From NCBI GenBank assembly GCA_016213845.1, contig JACQZN010000025.1, positions 1 through 48,804 on the forward strand: 48,804 nucleotides of DNA, in the 5' to 3' direction. How positions within the stretch are numbered: position 1 is the first letter of the stretch; every line of letters begins with the position of its first letter. Source of the stretch: Candidatus Wallbacteria bacterium. Its GTDB lineage: Bacteria > Muiribacteriota > UBA6191 > JACPRK01. Shown here one piece after another: positions 1 to 7,643 of the stretch. Both the position numbers and the translations under genes were made by a program. The notes beneath the pieces are model-generated. The model was not told where the DNA came from, ran no database searches, and was given only the letters and a program-made list of their open reading frames with translations.

Positions 1-1514
1 GTAGAGCCGTTGGACGGGTTGGAGCTGACCAGCCTGGGCGGCGTGCGGTCGCTGCCGGCAAGGCCGGGGACTTCACGCGTGGTGAACCGGAAGATCCCGC
101 CCGAGAAGTCGTTACCCGCAAAGTCCTCGAAGGCGTTGGAGATCGAGACCGTGTACGTCGCGCCGCCCACCAGGTTCGCCGCGGGCCTCACCACGAACAC
201 GGTGTTGTTGTTCGTGGCCAGGGGTGTTCCGAGCTGGGGCGTGTCGCCCGCCGAGGATGAGATGCTGACGGGGCTGCCGGTGAATCTCACGGGCTCGCTA
301 AAGGTGAGCACGAGCTGCGAGGAGACGTCGACCTCACGCGAATTGTCCGCGGGGCTCGAGCTGACGAGGATCGGCGCCGTCTGGTCGGCGCCGGGGATGC
401 CCGGCACGTTGGCCGTGCGGAAGGCGAGGCTCAGGTTGACCAGCGGGTTCCCTGCCAGGTCGGCGACGCGGCTCAGGAAGCTGGCCGAGGAGAGCGACAG
501 CGTCCAGAGGACGCCGCCCTCCAGCGGGGTCACCGGGTCCATCCGTACGCTGTTGGGGGTGACGAACGCGATGGTCGTTGGGGAGATGGTGCGGCTTCCG
601 CCCGAGGAGCTGGTGAGGAGGTAGTTGGCGGGCGAGGTCGCCCCCGGCCCCATCGCCTCGCTGAACACGAGCGTGATAGAGGTCCTCGGATCGACCGCGG
701 TCTGGTTCGGCGTGGGCGAGGACGAGACCAGCACGGGAGGCGTGTTGTCGGCTGCGATGAGCAGTCCGGCCTGCCCCGAAGCCTGAGGGTTGCTCTGTTG
801 CGCACCCCTGGCGACAATGACGGGGCCGCTCACGGCGCCGAACGGCAACCGGACCACAATCTTCGAATCGCTCCAGAGCAACGCCTGTCCAGCCGCGACG
901 AGCGAGCCGGCCGAGCTGGTGAAAAACACCGTGGCGGTCCCCAGCTGGGCGTCGCCGAAGCTGGCTCCCGTGATGGTCACCTGTTGGCCGGTGACGGCCC
1001 CTTGCGGCTGCACGCCGCTGATGACCGGCTCCGAGGCCCGCTCCACCTGGATGTTCACGACGTTGGAGTCGAAGCCTCCGGCGATGGCGCCCCCTCGCAG
1101 ACGGACGGCCACGCCGATCCGCTCGCGCTCGGTGAAGCTGGAGAGCAGCAGCACGCGGATCTGCGTGCTGCTCCAGTCGCTGGTGCTCACGACGGGGTCC
1201 GCGACCAGGGTCTCGCCGGTCTCCCGAACGAAAAGCACCTGGCTTGTACTGAACTGCGCCGCCCCGAAGTTTCGCCCCGAGATCTTGATGAAGCGGCTGG
1301 CCGTCGGTGGGATTGTGGTGGGATCCGGAGCGACGGCCGTGATCGCCGGCACTGCCTCCGAGGCTGCCTGAGCGTTGCTCGTGTCGGAAGCCCTGGGCGC
1401 TGTCGGTGTGCCGCTGCCCCCTTCGCCACATCCGCTTGCCGCCAGCGCGAGGACCAGCCAGAAAGCCCAGAGGACTGACTGTCCCACGACGTTCCTGCTA
1501 CTGACCTCGCGCAT
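1..1514 (-). CDS. TIG/IPT and Ig-like domain surface lipoprotein (3' end outside window)
   Basis: Open frame of 504 codons that begins at an ATG (1514-1512) with a strong AGGAGG just upstream and runs off the left edge without a stop. The N-terminus is a lipoprotein signal: a hydrophobic stretch ending LALAASGC, so Cys29 is the likely lipidated residue. Two TIG/IPT-like repeats follow (roughly residues 53-150 and 155-245, with motifs such as ISGRNFG and ITGASFG). Then come two Big_5-type Ig-like repeats (about 255-370 and 375-485), each opening with a TPPVLVSSSP-like phrase and containing LVFSEA/LTFSEP; a third repeat is just starting at the edge. Such proteins are extracytoplasmic adhesins or scaffold lipoproteins. 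It is the last visible gene after pilMN-pilO-pilP, about 50 nt downstream of the pilP-like gene, so a role at the pilus or cell surface is inferred. The domain reading is mine and has not been searched. Confidence 0.8.
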   Translation of the reverse strand, partial: MREVSSRNVVGQSVLWAFWLVLALAASGCGEGGSGTPTAPRASDTSNAQAASEAVPAITAVAPDPTTIPPTASRFIKISGRNFGAAQFSTSQVLFVRETGETLVADPVVSTSDWSSTQIRVLLLSSFTERERIGVAVRLRGGAIAGGFDSNVVNIQVERASEPVISGVQPQGAVTGQQVTITGASFGDAQLGTATVFFTSSAGSLVAAGQALLWSDSKIVVRLPFGAVSGPVIVARGAQQSNPQASGQAGLLIAADNTPPVLVSSSPTPNQTAVDPRTSITLVFSEAMGPGATSPANYLLTSSSGGSRTISPTTIAFVTPNSVRMDPVTPLEGGVLWTLSLSSASFLSRVADLAGNPLVNLSLAFRTANVPGIPGADQTAPILVSSSPADNSREVDVSSQLVLTFSEPVRFTGSPVSISSSAGDTPQLGTPLATNNNTVFVVRPAANLVGGATYTVSISNAFEDFAGNDFSGGIFRFTTREVPGLAGSDRTPPRLVSSNPSNGS

Positions 1515-1564
1515 TGGGTGCCTCCTTCCGGAGCCGCGCTCTCCGCGCGTCATCCGGACCTACC

Positions 1565-2017
1565 TCACGGTATGGGTTTGGTGTACTGCGTGCCGCCGAA
1601 GTCGAAGACGGCGACGTCGTCCTTGATCTCGACGATCCGCGCCCCGTCGACGGTGTCCCCGACACCGTAGGAGCCACGCCCGATGAAGAGCTTCACCTGG
1701 CGCCCCATCTTCATCTTGCCCGCGATCGTGAACTCGGGCATGCCGGCCGGCTGCTGAACTGCCTTGGGTTGGGCCGGACCCACCTTCGTCGGCACCGGCG
1801 CCGCCGACAGGTAATGCCCGAATGGGAACGCCACGTCACCGGCACCTTTGGCCTTCGACGAGCGCTCTTCGATCGCCTTCTTCGTCAGCTCGGTCATCTT
1901 CTTCAGATCGGGTGGATCTTCAGGCGCGGCCTCTTCGGCGCGCACGCTGCTGGCTCCCAGGCTCAACATGCCCGACAACACGAACGGCAAGACTCCAAGA
2001 ACGACACGTGTAGACAT
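1565..2017 (-). CDS. PilP-like periplasmic pilus alignment protein
   Basis: About 150 residues with a Sec signal peptide (hydrophobic core from residue 7, AxA-type site before EEAAPEDPP). A charged, Pro/Ala-rich linker follows, then a small C-terminal beta domain with a GRGSYGVGDTVDG phrase. That layout, exported with a linker and a compact beta domain related to GspC homology regions, is typical of PilP, which connects the PilN/PilO inner-membrane complex to the PilQ secretin. Its place after pilMN and pilO supports this. Start: ATG at 2017 or the adjacent GTG at 2020; an AAGGAG lies 7-10 nt upstream of both. PilP is normally a lipoprotein, but I see no lipobox here. The assignment rests on position and architecture more than on conserved residues. 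Confidence 0.6.
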   Translation of the reverse strand: MSTRVVLGVLPFVLSGMLSLGASSVRAEEAAPEDPPDLKKMTELTKKAIEERSSKAKGAGDVAFPFGHYLSAAPVPTKVGPAQPKAVQQPAGMPEFTIAGKMKMGRQVKLFIGRGSYGVGDTVDGARIVEIKDDVAVFDFGGTQYTKPIP

Positions 2018-2054
2018 CACGCTCCATCTCCTTTATCGGCAGTCTGCGCTTGAG

Positions 2055-2082
2055 AATATACTTTCGGGCCCCGTTTTCGTAA
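2055..2082 (-). promoter_or_regulatory. Candidate internal sigma70-type promoter before the pilP-like gene
   Basis: In the 173-nt gap between the pilO-like and pilP-like genes the minus strand reads TTACGA, 16 nt, then TATATT. The AT-rich -10 stands out in GC-rich surroundings and lies about 37 nt before the start codon. It would let the pilP-like gene and the lipoprotein be transcribed apart from pilMNO. Confidence 0.35.
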
Positions 2083-2190
2083 GCAACAAGCAGACCCACG
2101 CAGCGCGGCGTGGATTGCACCTCTTCAGGCCGCATCCCGGTCGACCGTGCTCGCTAGCGTGCTGGCGTTGGCACGGGACCGTTCACCCGC

Positions 2191-2892
2191 TCAAGGTCCC
2201 GAGGGGTTTACCAGGCCGTCGCTGGCGTCCAGAACGCTCACGATCAGGGTCGCGTTCACGGTGCTGCCGGAGGCGCCCTTCTGCCAGACGTCCAGCATCG
2301 TCAGGTCCAGGAAGTAGCTCTGGTCGGCCAGCCGATCCAGAAATCCCAGGAAGGCGCCGAAGTCGCCGGCCGCGGAGTACTTGAATCGAACCTGGTCCAC
2401 ACCCAGGTAGTTCCAGACCTTGTTCTTCCCCTCCGGCAGTGTGGGCTTGTCGTTGGGGTCGGTGATGTCGTTGGCGCGCGCGGCAAGATCCTCCTCCTGG
2501 ACCAGCTTCGACTGATAGAGAAAACGCTCCGGATCGAGCGGGTCCCGCGGATTCAAGGTGAGGCCGGCCGCAGCGGCCGAGATTTGCTCCGAGATGCTGA
2601 AGGTGTCGTAGTACTTGGCGTTGCGCTCCCCCTGCCGGCCCTTCGGGATCACGAAACGGCCCAGCAGCGCCTTCAGCTCGGCCTCGATGGCCTTCTGGCC
2701 GGCGGCGTCCTCCTCGAGCTTCTTCTTGGCCCGCTCGTAGGCCTCCTTCTTCTCCTTCAGCTCAGCGACGTCCTTGGCCAATCGCATCCGCTTGGTCTTC
2801 TCGGGACCGGCCATTCCGACGTGGCCGAACCACCCCAATCCGATCACCACCGCCATGTAGACTGCCAGCGCCTTCTTTTGATTCTCGTCCAT
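2191..2892 (-). CDS. pilO: PilO-like inner-membrane pilus assembly protein
   Basis: 233 residues: a short cytoplasmic N-terminus, one membrane segment (about residues 8-28), then a Lys/Glu-rich coiled coil (about 33-75) and a periplasmic domain (about 80-225). A GRFVIP phrase follows the coiled coil, as in PilO. PilO dimerises with PilN through ferredoxin-like domains and links the cytoplasmic PilM ring to PilP and the secretin. The gene lies 12 nt after pilMN, matching the canonical pilMNOP order. The protein ends in a Ser/Asn-rich tail without added domains. The architecture match is good; sequence identity to named PilO proteins cannot be measured here. Confidence 0.72.
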   Translation of the reverse strand: MDENQKKALAVYMAVVIGLGWFGHVGMAGPEKTKRMRLAKDVAELKEKKEAYERAKKKLEEDAAGQKAIEAELKALLGRFVIPKGRQGERNAKYYDTFSISEQISAAAAGLTLNPRDPLDPERFLYQSKLVQEEDLAARANDITDPNDKPTLPEGKNKVWNYLGVDQVRFKYSAAGDFGAFLGFLDRLADQSYFLDLTMLDVWQKGASGSTVNATLIVSVLDASDGLVNPSGP

Positions 2893-2904
2893 GATCTGGC
2901 CTGC

Positions 2905-4731
2905 TCAGTCCCCCTTCAGCGTGCCGCTCAGCTGGAAGTAGAACTGACAGTCGGGTGTCTTGTCGAGCGTCTCCGCCGCGTAGGGATTGGCTCCCGTCGA
3001 GGTCTCGATCAGTTGTGGCTGCTCCAGGTCTGAGAAATGTCCGGCCTCCGTCAGCTTGCGTGAGAAGCTGAACACCTGGTCCCGGCCCTTGGCCTCCCCG
3101 CTCAGCTTGAAGGTCAGGCGCATCTTCTCCTGCTTGCCGGCCATCGAGCCGTCCGCGGCCCGCGTCCCCGCGAAGCGCGGATACGTGGTGAACACCTGGA
3201 AACGGTTGATCTTCACCAGCCCTTGCGAGGCGGCACCCATCTCCTTGAAGAGGCTGGCCCAGGCCGGCTTGCCCAGCGCAACCTCACGCAAGAGCTCCAG
3301 CTTCGCTTTTGTCCCTGCCTCTTCCAGCCGCGCCTCGGCGTATTTGGTGAACCAGGTCTTCGCCTCGGCCAACGAATTCTGGGCCGAGACCTTCTCCTTG
3401 AGCAGCTTGCCTCGCGCCGACCATGCCTCGTAGTACTCGTAGCCGACGGCCAGCATGACGACGACCAGCACGACGTGCGCCCACTGCGGGATGTTCTCGG
3501 AAAGGTTCGCGCCAGCGCCCGTGGAGGCACCTGCGGACTGGGTTCCCTCCAGCTGCAGCCCGATGTTGAAACTGTCCGCTTCGTCGGCCAGAGCGGCCAG
3601 ACCGCCGCCGATTGCCGCCGCGAAGTGCAAGGAGGACGGGGCTGCCTCGGGCTTGGGGCCGCCCAGCGCCTCGAGCGGGTCCAGCACCTGGACCGATTGG
3701 GACAGCTGCTCGGCAGCGCGATCGTAAAAGCCGTCGGTGGCGACGAGTCCGCCTGTCAGGAAGATGTGCTCGGCGCCCTTGCGCACGGCCATGACGGTCG
3801 CCATGGAGGTGTTGAAGTCCGTGGCGCTCACCGTCGAGAAGTAGTCGAGCGATAGCCGGATCTTCGTGCAGAGCTCTTCGCAGACGTTGTTCGTCGTCTC
3901 CTCGTAAGCCGCCGGATTGGTGATCGGTAGCCCCAGAGAGGCGATCCGGTCCCCGTCGCCGGTCACGCCGACCTTGGCCATGAAGTCGGAGAACTGCGGG
4001 AAGGTGAGTTGGAAGAAGTTCTTCTCGGCTGAAAGGTTGCGCAGCTCGTTGAAGAAGTCGCGCGCGCCCATGTGGAGCGCCTTGTGGAAGACCACCTTGC
4101 CTTCCTTGAAGGCGACCATGTTGGCCGAGTTGTACCCCAGGTCGACCATGCAGGAGATGGTCGACATCACGTCGGCGCGGCCCGAGAAAGCGGCTCGGAA
4201 CAGCTCCTGGTATGCAAAGAGCTTGGGGAAGGCGCCCCCGAACGGAATCTTGCGCGAGACGCAGATCTCCTGGAGCTCCTTGAGGATGTCGTACTTGACG
4301 CACGTGTGCGCGGCGACCACCTGGAGCTGCGTGCCCTGGGGCTTTTCGCGCAGACGGAAGCTCTTCTTGAGCGTCACCTCGAGCGCGCTGGTCCCCTCGG
4401 CGGCGACGAACTTGTTGAGCGAATCCTCCAGGGCGATTTCGATCCCGGCCGGCTCCTGGTTGTTCAGGTAGGCGATGCTGATCGGCATCAGCCACTCGGC
4501 CACGATGTAGTAAAGCGGGACCTTCCTGTCGATGGCGCCCGCGTTCACCAGGCCGTCGATGGCCGTCCGCACGTCATTGAAGTAGCGCGTCGGCTCGGAG
4601 AAGCTGTCCTTCAGCGTCACCGCATTGAGCCGCTCGACCACTGGTTTCCCACTCTTGGTGGAAACCGTGGCCGCCTTGATGAGGTGGCTGCCGAGGTCGA
4701 CGACCTGGACTTCCTGGAGTTTTTTTGCCAT
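2905..4731 (-). CDS. pilM: PilM-PilN fusion, type IV pilus inner-membrane platform
   Basis: 608 residues. The N-terminal part is PilM-like with an actin fold: phosphate-1 motif VVDLGSHLIKA (residues 10-20), phosphate-2 MVDLGYNSANM (195-205) and an adenosine-type GG at 327-328. A low-complexity Gly/Ala/Ser linker (about 390-412), one membrane segment (about 415-436), a coiled coil (440-485) and a C-terminal periplasmic domain of PilN type complete it. PilM is normally cytoplasmic and binds the N-terminal tail of a separate PilN. Here the two are one chain, as in GspL of type II secretion. The chosen start is MAKKLQEV at 4731. An upstream in-frame GTG at 4755 would place the -10 element inside the coding region. 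First gene of the pilMN-O-P operon; divergent from the GT4 gene. Confidence 0.78.
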   Translation of the reverse strand: MAKKLQEVQVVDLGSHLIKAATVSTKSGKPVVERLNAVTLKDSFSEPTRYFNDVRTAIDGLVNAGAIDRKVPLYYIVAEWLMPISIAYLNNQEPAGIEIALEDSLNKFVAAEGTSALEVTLKKSFRLREKPQGTQLQVVAAHTCVKYDILKELQEICVSRKIPFGGAFPKLFAYQELFRAAFSGRADVMSTISCMVDLGYNSANMVAFKEGKVVFHKALHMGARDFFNELRNLSAEKNFFQLTFPQFSDFMAKVGVTGDGDRIASLGLPITNPAAYEETTNNVCEELCTKIRLSLDYFSTVSATDFNTSMATVMAVRKGAEHIFLTGGLVATDGFYDRAAEQLSQSVQVLDPLEALGGPKPEAAPSSLHFAAAIGGGLAALADEADSFNIGLQLEGTQSAGASTGAGANLSENIPQWAHVVLVVVMLAVGYEYYEAWSARGKLLKEKVSAQNSLAEAKTWFTKYAEARLEEAGTKAKLELLREVALGKPAWASLFKEMGAASQGLVKINRFQVFTTYPRFAGTRAADGSMAGKQEKMRLTFKLSGEAKGRDQVFSFSRKLTEAGHFSDLEQPQLIETSTGANPYAAETLDKTPDCQFYFQLSGTLKGD

Positions 4732-4747
4732 CGAGAGTCCGCAAGAT

Positions 4748-4775
4748 ATTATCACAGCCCGGCCCGGCCGCCAAA
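4748..4775 (-). promoter_or_regulatory. Candidate promoter of the pilMNOP operon
   Basis: The minus strand reads TTTGGC, 16 nt, GATAAT, with TG one base upstream of the -10 (extended -10 type). The -10 ends only 16 nt before the pilMN ATG, so the leader would be about 9 nt. Both this gene and the divergent GT4 gene must be controlled from this 86-nt region. Confidence 0.38.
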
Positions 4776-4817
4776 CCGGTTGCCTGCCCGTGCGCGGTAA
4801 AGGACAATGGTCGCCTC

Positions 4818-5957
4818 ATGGGCAGCTCCTTCACGGTGGCCGTGGACGCCCGGACAGCCAGCGGCGCCTATACGGGAATCGGCCGCTACACGACGGCGCT
4901 CGTAACCGCTCTGCGAGATACGGCGCCGGATCTGTCGATGCTGGTCATCGTTACCGAAGCCGCGCGGGCCGGATTCGGCGCTCTCGAGGGGCCCCGCGTG
5001 GAGCTGCACGCCACCTCGATGGAGGTCTCCCGGCACCCTGCGGCCGACTTCTGGCTGCACGTGACGCTGCCTGCCCTGATGCGGCAGCGTTCGATCCCGC
5101 TGCTCTTTTCCTGCGCCAACTATCTGCCCGCTCTCTCGGGCGGGGCCCGGCGAATCCTGACCATCCACGACCTGGTCCCATTCCGGCATCCGGAGCTGGA
5201 CCCGTGGACCTTCGTCGTCTACTTGCGCGGCATGCTGCGCCTTGGGGCCCGCGTGGCGGACCGGATCGTCGCCGTGTCCGAATCGACGGCCCGCGAGATC
5301 GTCGAGATCCTCGGAGTCGACCGCGACCGTATCGACGTGGTCTACAACGGCGTGCAGCCCGCCTTCCGCAAGCTCTCCGCAGAGGAGCTGGAGCGGCGTC
5401 AGCTCGACGCCGTCGGCGAGGGACCCTTCGTTCTGGGGGTCGGAGCGCGCATCCCGCGCAAGAACTTCGGGCGGCTCATCGAGGCCGTGGCGCTGCTGCG
5501 CAAGCGAGGGTACCCGCACCGGCTGGTCATCGCGGGACCGCCCGGGCTGAGCCAGCCGGAGCTGGAGCGGCTGGTCGAGGCGCACGGGCTCGAAAGCGGC
5601 GTCGTCTTCATCGGATACGCTGACGACGAGATGCTGCTCACGCTCTACAACCGGGCCGCGCTCTTCGTCTACCCGTCGATCTACGAGGGTTTCGGGATTC
5701 CGATGGTCGAGGCGATGGCCTGCGGGACGCCCGTCGCCTGCTCGTGGACAAGTTGCATGCCTGAAATTGCCGGAGAGGCCGCGCAGTACTTCGACCCCTA
5801 CGACGCGACCTCCATCGCCACCGCCTGCGAGGCCGCCCTGGCCGAGGGCGGCCAGGCGCGCGCCGATCGCGTCGCGCTCGGCTTCGCACGCGCGGCGCGC
5901 TTCACGTGGGAAGAGGCTGCGCGGCAGACGGCAGCCGTTTTTCGGAGGACGCTGTGA
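4818..5957 (+). CDS. Glycosyltransferase family 4 (GT-B fold)
   Basis: 379 residues. The N-terminal domain has a glycine loop (SGAYTGIGRY, about residues 15-24) and a conserved TIHDLVPFRHP segment. The C-terminal donor-binding domain has VLGVGARIPRKNF, YPSIYEGFGIPMVEAMACGTPV (the E-x7-E element of GT4 enzymes) and SCMPEIAGEAA. Such enzymes move a sugar from an activated nucleotide donor during polysaccharide or LPS synthesis; the sugar cannot be read from sequence. The start at 4818 places the domain start (FTVAVDAR) near the N-terminus; upstream in-frame codons look like non-coding sequence. The stop overlaps the next start, so it is cotranscribed with the broken methyltransferase gene. Confidence 0.85.
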   Translation: MGSSFTVAVDARTASGAYTGIGRYTTALVTALRDTAPDLSMLVIVTEAARAGFGALEGPRVELHATSMEVSRHPAADFWLHVTLPALMRQRSIPLLFSCANYLPALSGGARRILTIHDLVPFRHPELDPWTFVVYLRGMLRLGARVADRIVAVSESTAREIVEILGVDRDRIDVVYNGVQPAFRKLSAEELERRQLDAVGEGPFVLGVGARIPRKNFGRLIEAVALLRKRGYPHRLVIAGPPGLSQPELERLVEAHGLESGVVFIGYADDEMLLTLYNRAALFVYPSIYEGFGIPMVEAMACGTPVACSWTSCMPEIAGEAAQYFDPYDATSIATACEAALAEGGQARADRVALGFARAARFTWEEAARQTAAVFRRTL

Positions 5958-6739
5958 GCCCTCCGTCCGAAGGCTACCTGCAGTTCTCCGCCTACGCGTC
6001 GGAGCCCGGCGGAGTCACGCGCCTCGACGCCGTGATCGACTCCGTGGAGCGATTTCGCGCGGGCCGCCCGGCTTCTGCGATCCCCATTCTGGACGTCGGC
6101 TGCGGAACGGGCAACCTGGCGAAGCCACTTGCATCTCTCGGTTACCCGATGCTGTGAATCGACATCGACGGGGCAAGCGTCGAAGAAGCCGCCCGGGATG
6201 CCCGGCTTCCGAACGCCCGCTTCGCTCAGGCCGACCCGCTCACCTACCGATCGGAATCGCCCTACGCGGTCGTGGTGCTCTCCGAAGTGCTGGAGCACCT
6301 CGCGGAACCCGCGCGGATGCTGAGCCATCTGCGCGAGCTGCTGCTCCCGGGCGGACTGCTCGTACTGACGGTGCCTAACGGGTACGGCCCTTGGGAGGGA
6401 ATGAACTTCGCCAAGAGGGTGCTGGGTCGCTGCGGCCTGGGCGGACCCCTCCTGGCCTTCCAGAGAGCGTTTGGGTTCGGTAAGGCGACGCTGCAATCCC
6501 GGAACCCGCACCTGGACCACGTCCAGTTCTTCACCCGCCAAAGGCTGCGCGGGCTCGCGCGCCAGGCAGGATTCGACGTCGAGCGCGAGCGGAGCCTCTC
6601 GTTTCTGATCGGCGTGTTCCCGTTTTCATGGGCGTTCCGAAGGGCTCCAGCGCTGGAGACGGTGGACCGCGAAGTCGCTGGCTGGTTGCCCCCCGCGCTC
6701 GCCAGTGGCTGGTTGTTCGAGCTTCGCCGAAGAGACTGA
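5954..6739 (+). pseudogene. Class I SAM methyltransferase interrupted by one in-frame TGA
   Basis: Starts at GTG 5954 with GGAGG five nt upstream, overlapping the glycosyltransferase stop. The frame encodes SAM motif I (ILDVGCGTGN) and then hits TGA at 6155-6157. It continues in the same frame through IDIDG (post-I), VVVLSEVLEHLAEP, the PGGLLVLTVPN strand and a normal C-terminus, ending at 6737-6739 (261 codons plus stop). The TGA stands where this fold usually has Gly, as in xGIDID, so one GGA-to-TGA change explains it. TGA is the normal stop in neighbouring genes, so recoding is unlikely. Either the gene was inactivated very recently or it is a base-calling error. An intact relative sits at 10471. 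Substrate unknown; context suggests polysaccharide methylation. Confidence 0.8.
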
Positions 6740-6819
6740 ACCGGCCGCGAGAGCGCCATCCCGGGGTCATCCGGAAGGCGCCGGCTGCCGATGACTGACT
6801 CCGGAGGACTCTAACCGCC

Positions 6820-7509
6820 ATGAAAGCTGCCGTACACGTCTTCGCCACCTGCCTGCTGCTCTCGTTCGGCCTCCTCTGGCAGGCCGGGTGCAATCTCGAC
6901 TCCGGTCTCCAGGACCCGCTGAGGCCGCGCTCCGACATGCAAGTGCTGCGCTTCACGCCCGACCTGCTGTCGCCGACGCAGGTGCAGACGGGCGGCACCC
7001 AGCAGATCCGCAGCGCCGACGGGCTCACCATCACGACGCGCCCGATCATTCAGCTCACGTTCCCCAGGCCGTCGGTCTCGGTGCGCGTGAACAACGGAGT
7101 CTCGGCGCTCATCACAGGCTACTCCGTCACTTACAACTTCCAGCGGCCCGGGAACCCGCCAACGGGACTGGCGCTCTACGGCGGCCCGCTCAACATCTTC
7201 GTCGACGCTGCTCCAGTCAACTCCAACGAGGGCCTGGGGCTGGGCAACGGCCCGTCGGCCTCGTCGAACAACCCCCTCCCGGGCATCCCCGAGGTCGTGG
7301 CGGGCTTCGGCACGGGCCTGGCGTCCTTCAACATCGACGTCCTGTCTCCCGAGGCCGAGGATCTCCTGCTGCTGACGCCGAACAACATCATCGCGAACAT
7401 CGTCTTCTTCGTGCAGGACATCAACGGCAACAACTTCAGCATCCCGGCTGCGGTCACCCTCTCGCCCCAGGTCCTCTCCTCGAGCGGCGGAACGGTCCAG
7501 GGCCAATGA
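6820..7509 (+). CDS. Hypothetical exported protein, probable lipoprotein
   Basis: 229 residues with an N-terminal hydrophobic signal ending LLWQAGC, making Cys24 a possible lipidation site, although Gln at -3 is unusual. The mature part is rich in Pro, Ser, Asn and Gly and seems to consist of beta strands (for example VSVRVNNGVSALITGYSVTY). No known domain is recognised. It follows the broken methyltransferase by 80 nt and precedes pilB by about 130 nt. The gap before pilB contains an inverted repeat (GCCCC...GGGGC near 7540) without a T tract. A surface or periplasmic role is likely; anything more specific would be a guess. Confidence 0.72.
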   Translation: MKAAVHVFATCLLLSFGLLWQAGCNLDSGLQDPLRPRSDMQVLRFTPDLLSPTQVQTGGTQQIRSADGLTITTRPIIQLTFPRPSVSVRVNNGVSALITGYSVTYNFQRPGNPPTGLALYGGPLNIFVDAAPVNSNEGLGLGNGPSASSNNPLPGIPEVVAGFGTGLASFNIDVLSPEAEDLLLLTPNNIIANIVFFVQDINGNNFSIPAAVTLSPQVLSSSGGTVQGQ

Positions 7510-7643
7510 GCTGCGGAAGACCCGTCAGCAGCACGTCGCCCCTGGCCACGGGGGCCCTGGGCGTGTAAGTTGATGAACGGACGGGAGCCGCTCGAGACGA
7601 TAGCCGCGGCGGCGCCCCAAGCCGGGAGGACCGACGAACACGC

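Noticed and set aside
334..1431. Open frame of 365 codons on the minus strand and several plus-strand frames across 10-1478
   Set aside because: They are Arg/Pro/His-rich shadows of the real TIG/Ig lipoprotein frame, which has the AGGAGG-led ATG at 1514 and runs off the edge.
6155..6157. TGA read as Gly by an alternative genetic code
   Set aside because: Many genes in the window end at TGA exactly at the expected protein end (for example the gsp genes with ATGA overlaps), so TGA is a stop here.
7540..7570. GCCCC...GGGGC inverted repeat as a terminator before pilB
   Set aside because: No T tract follows and such short GC stems are common in this base composition.
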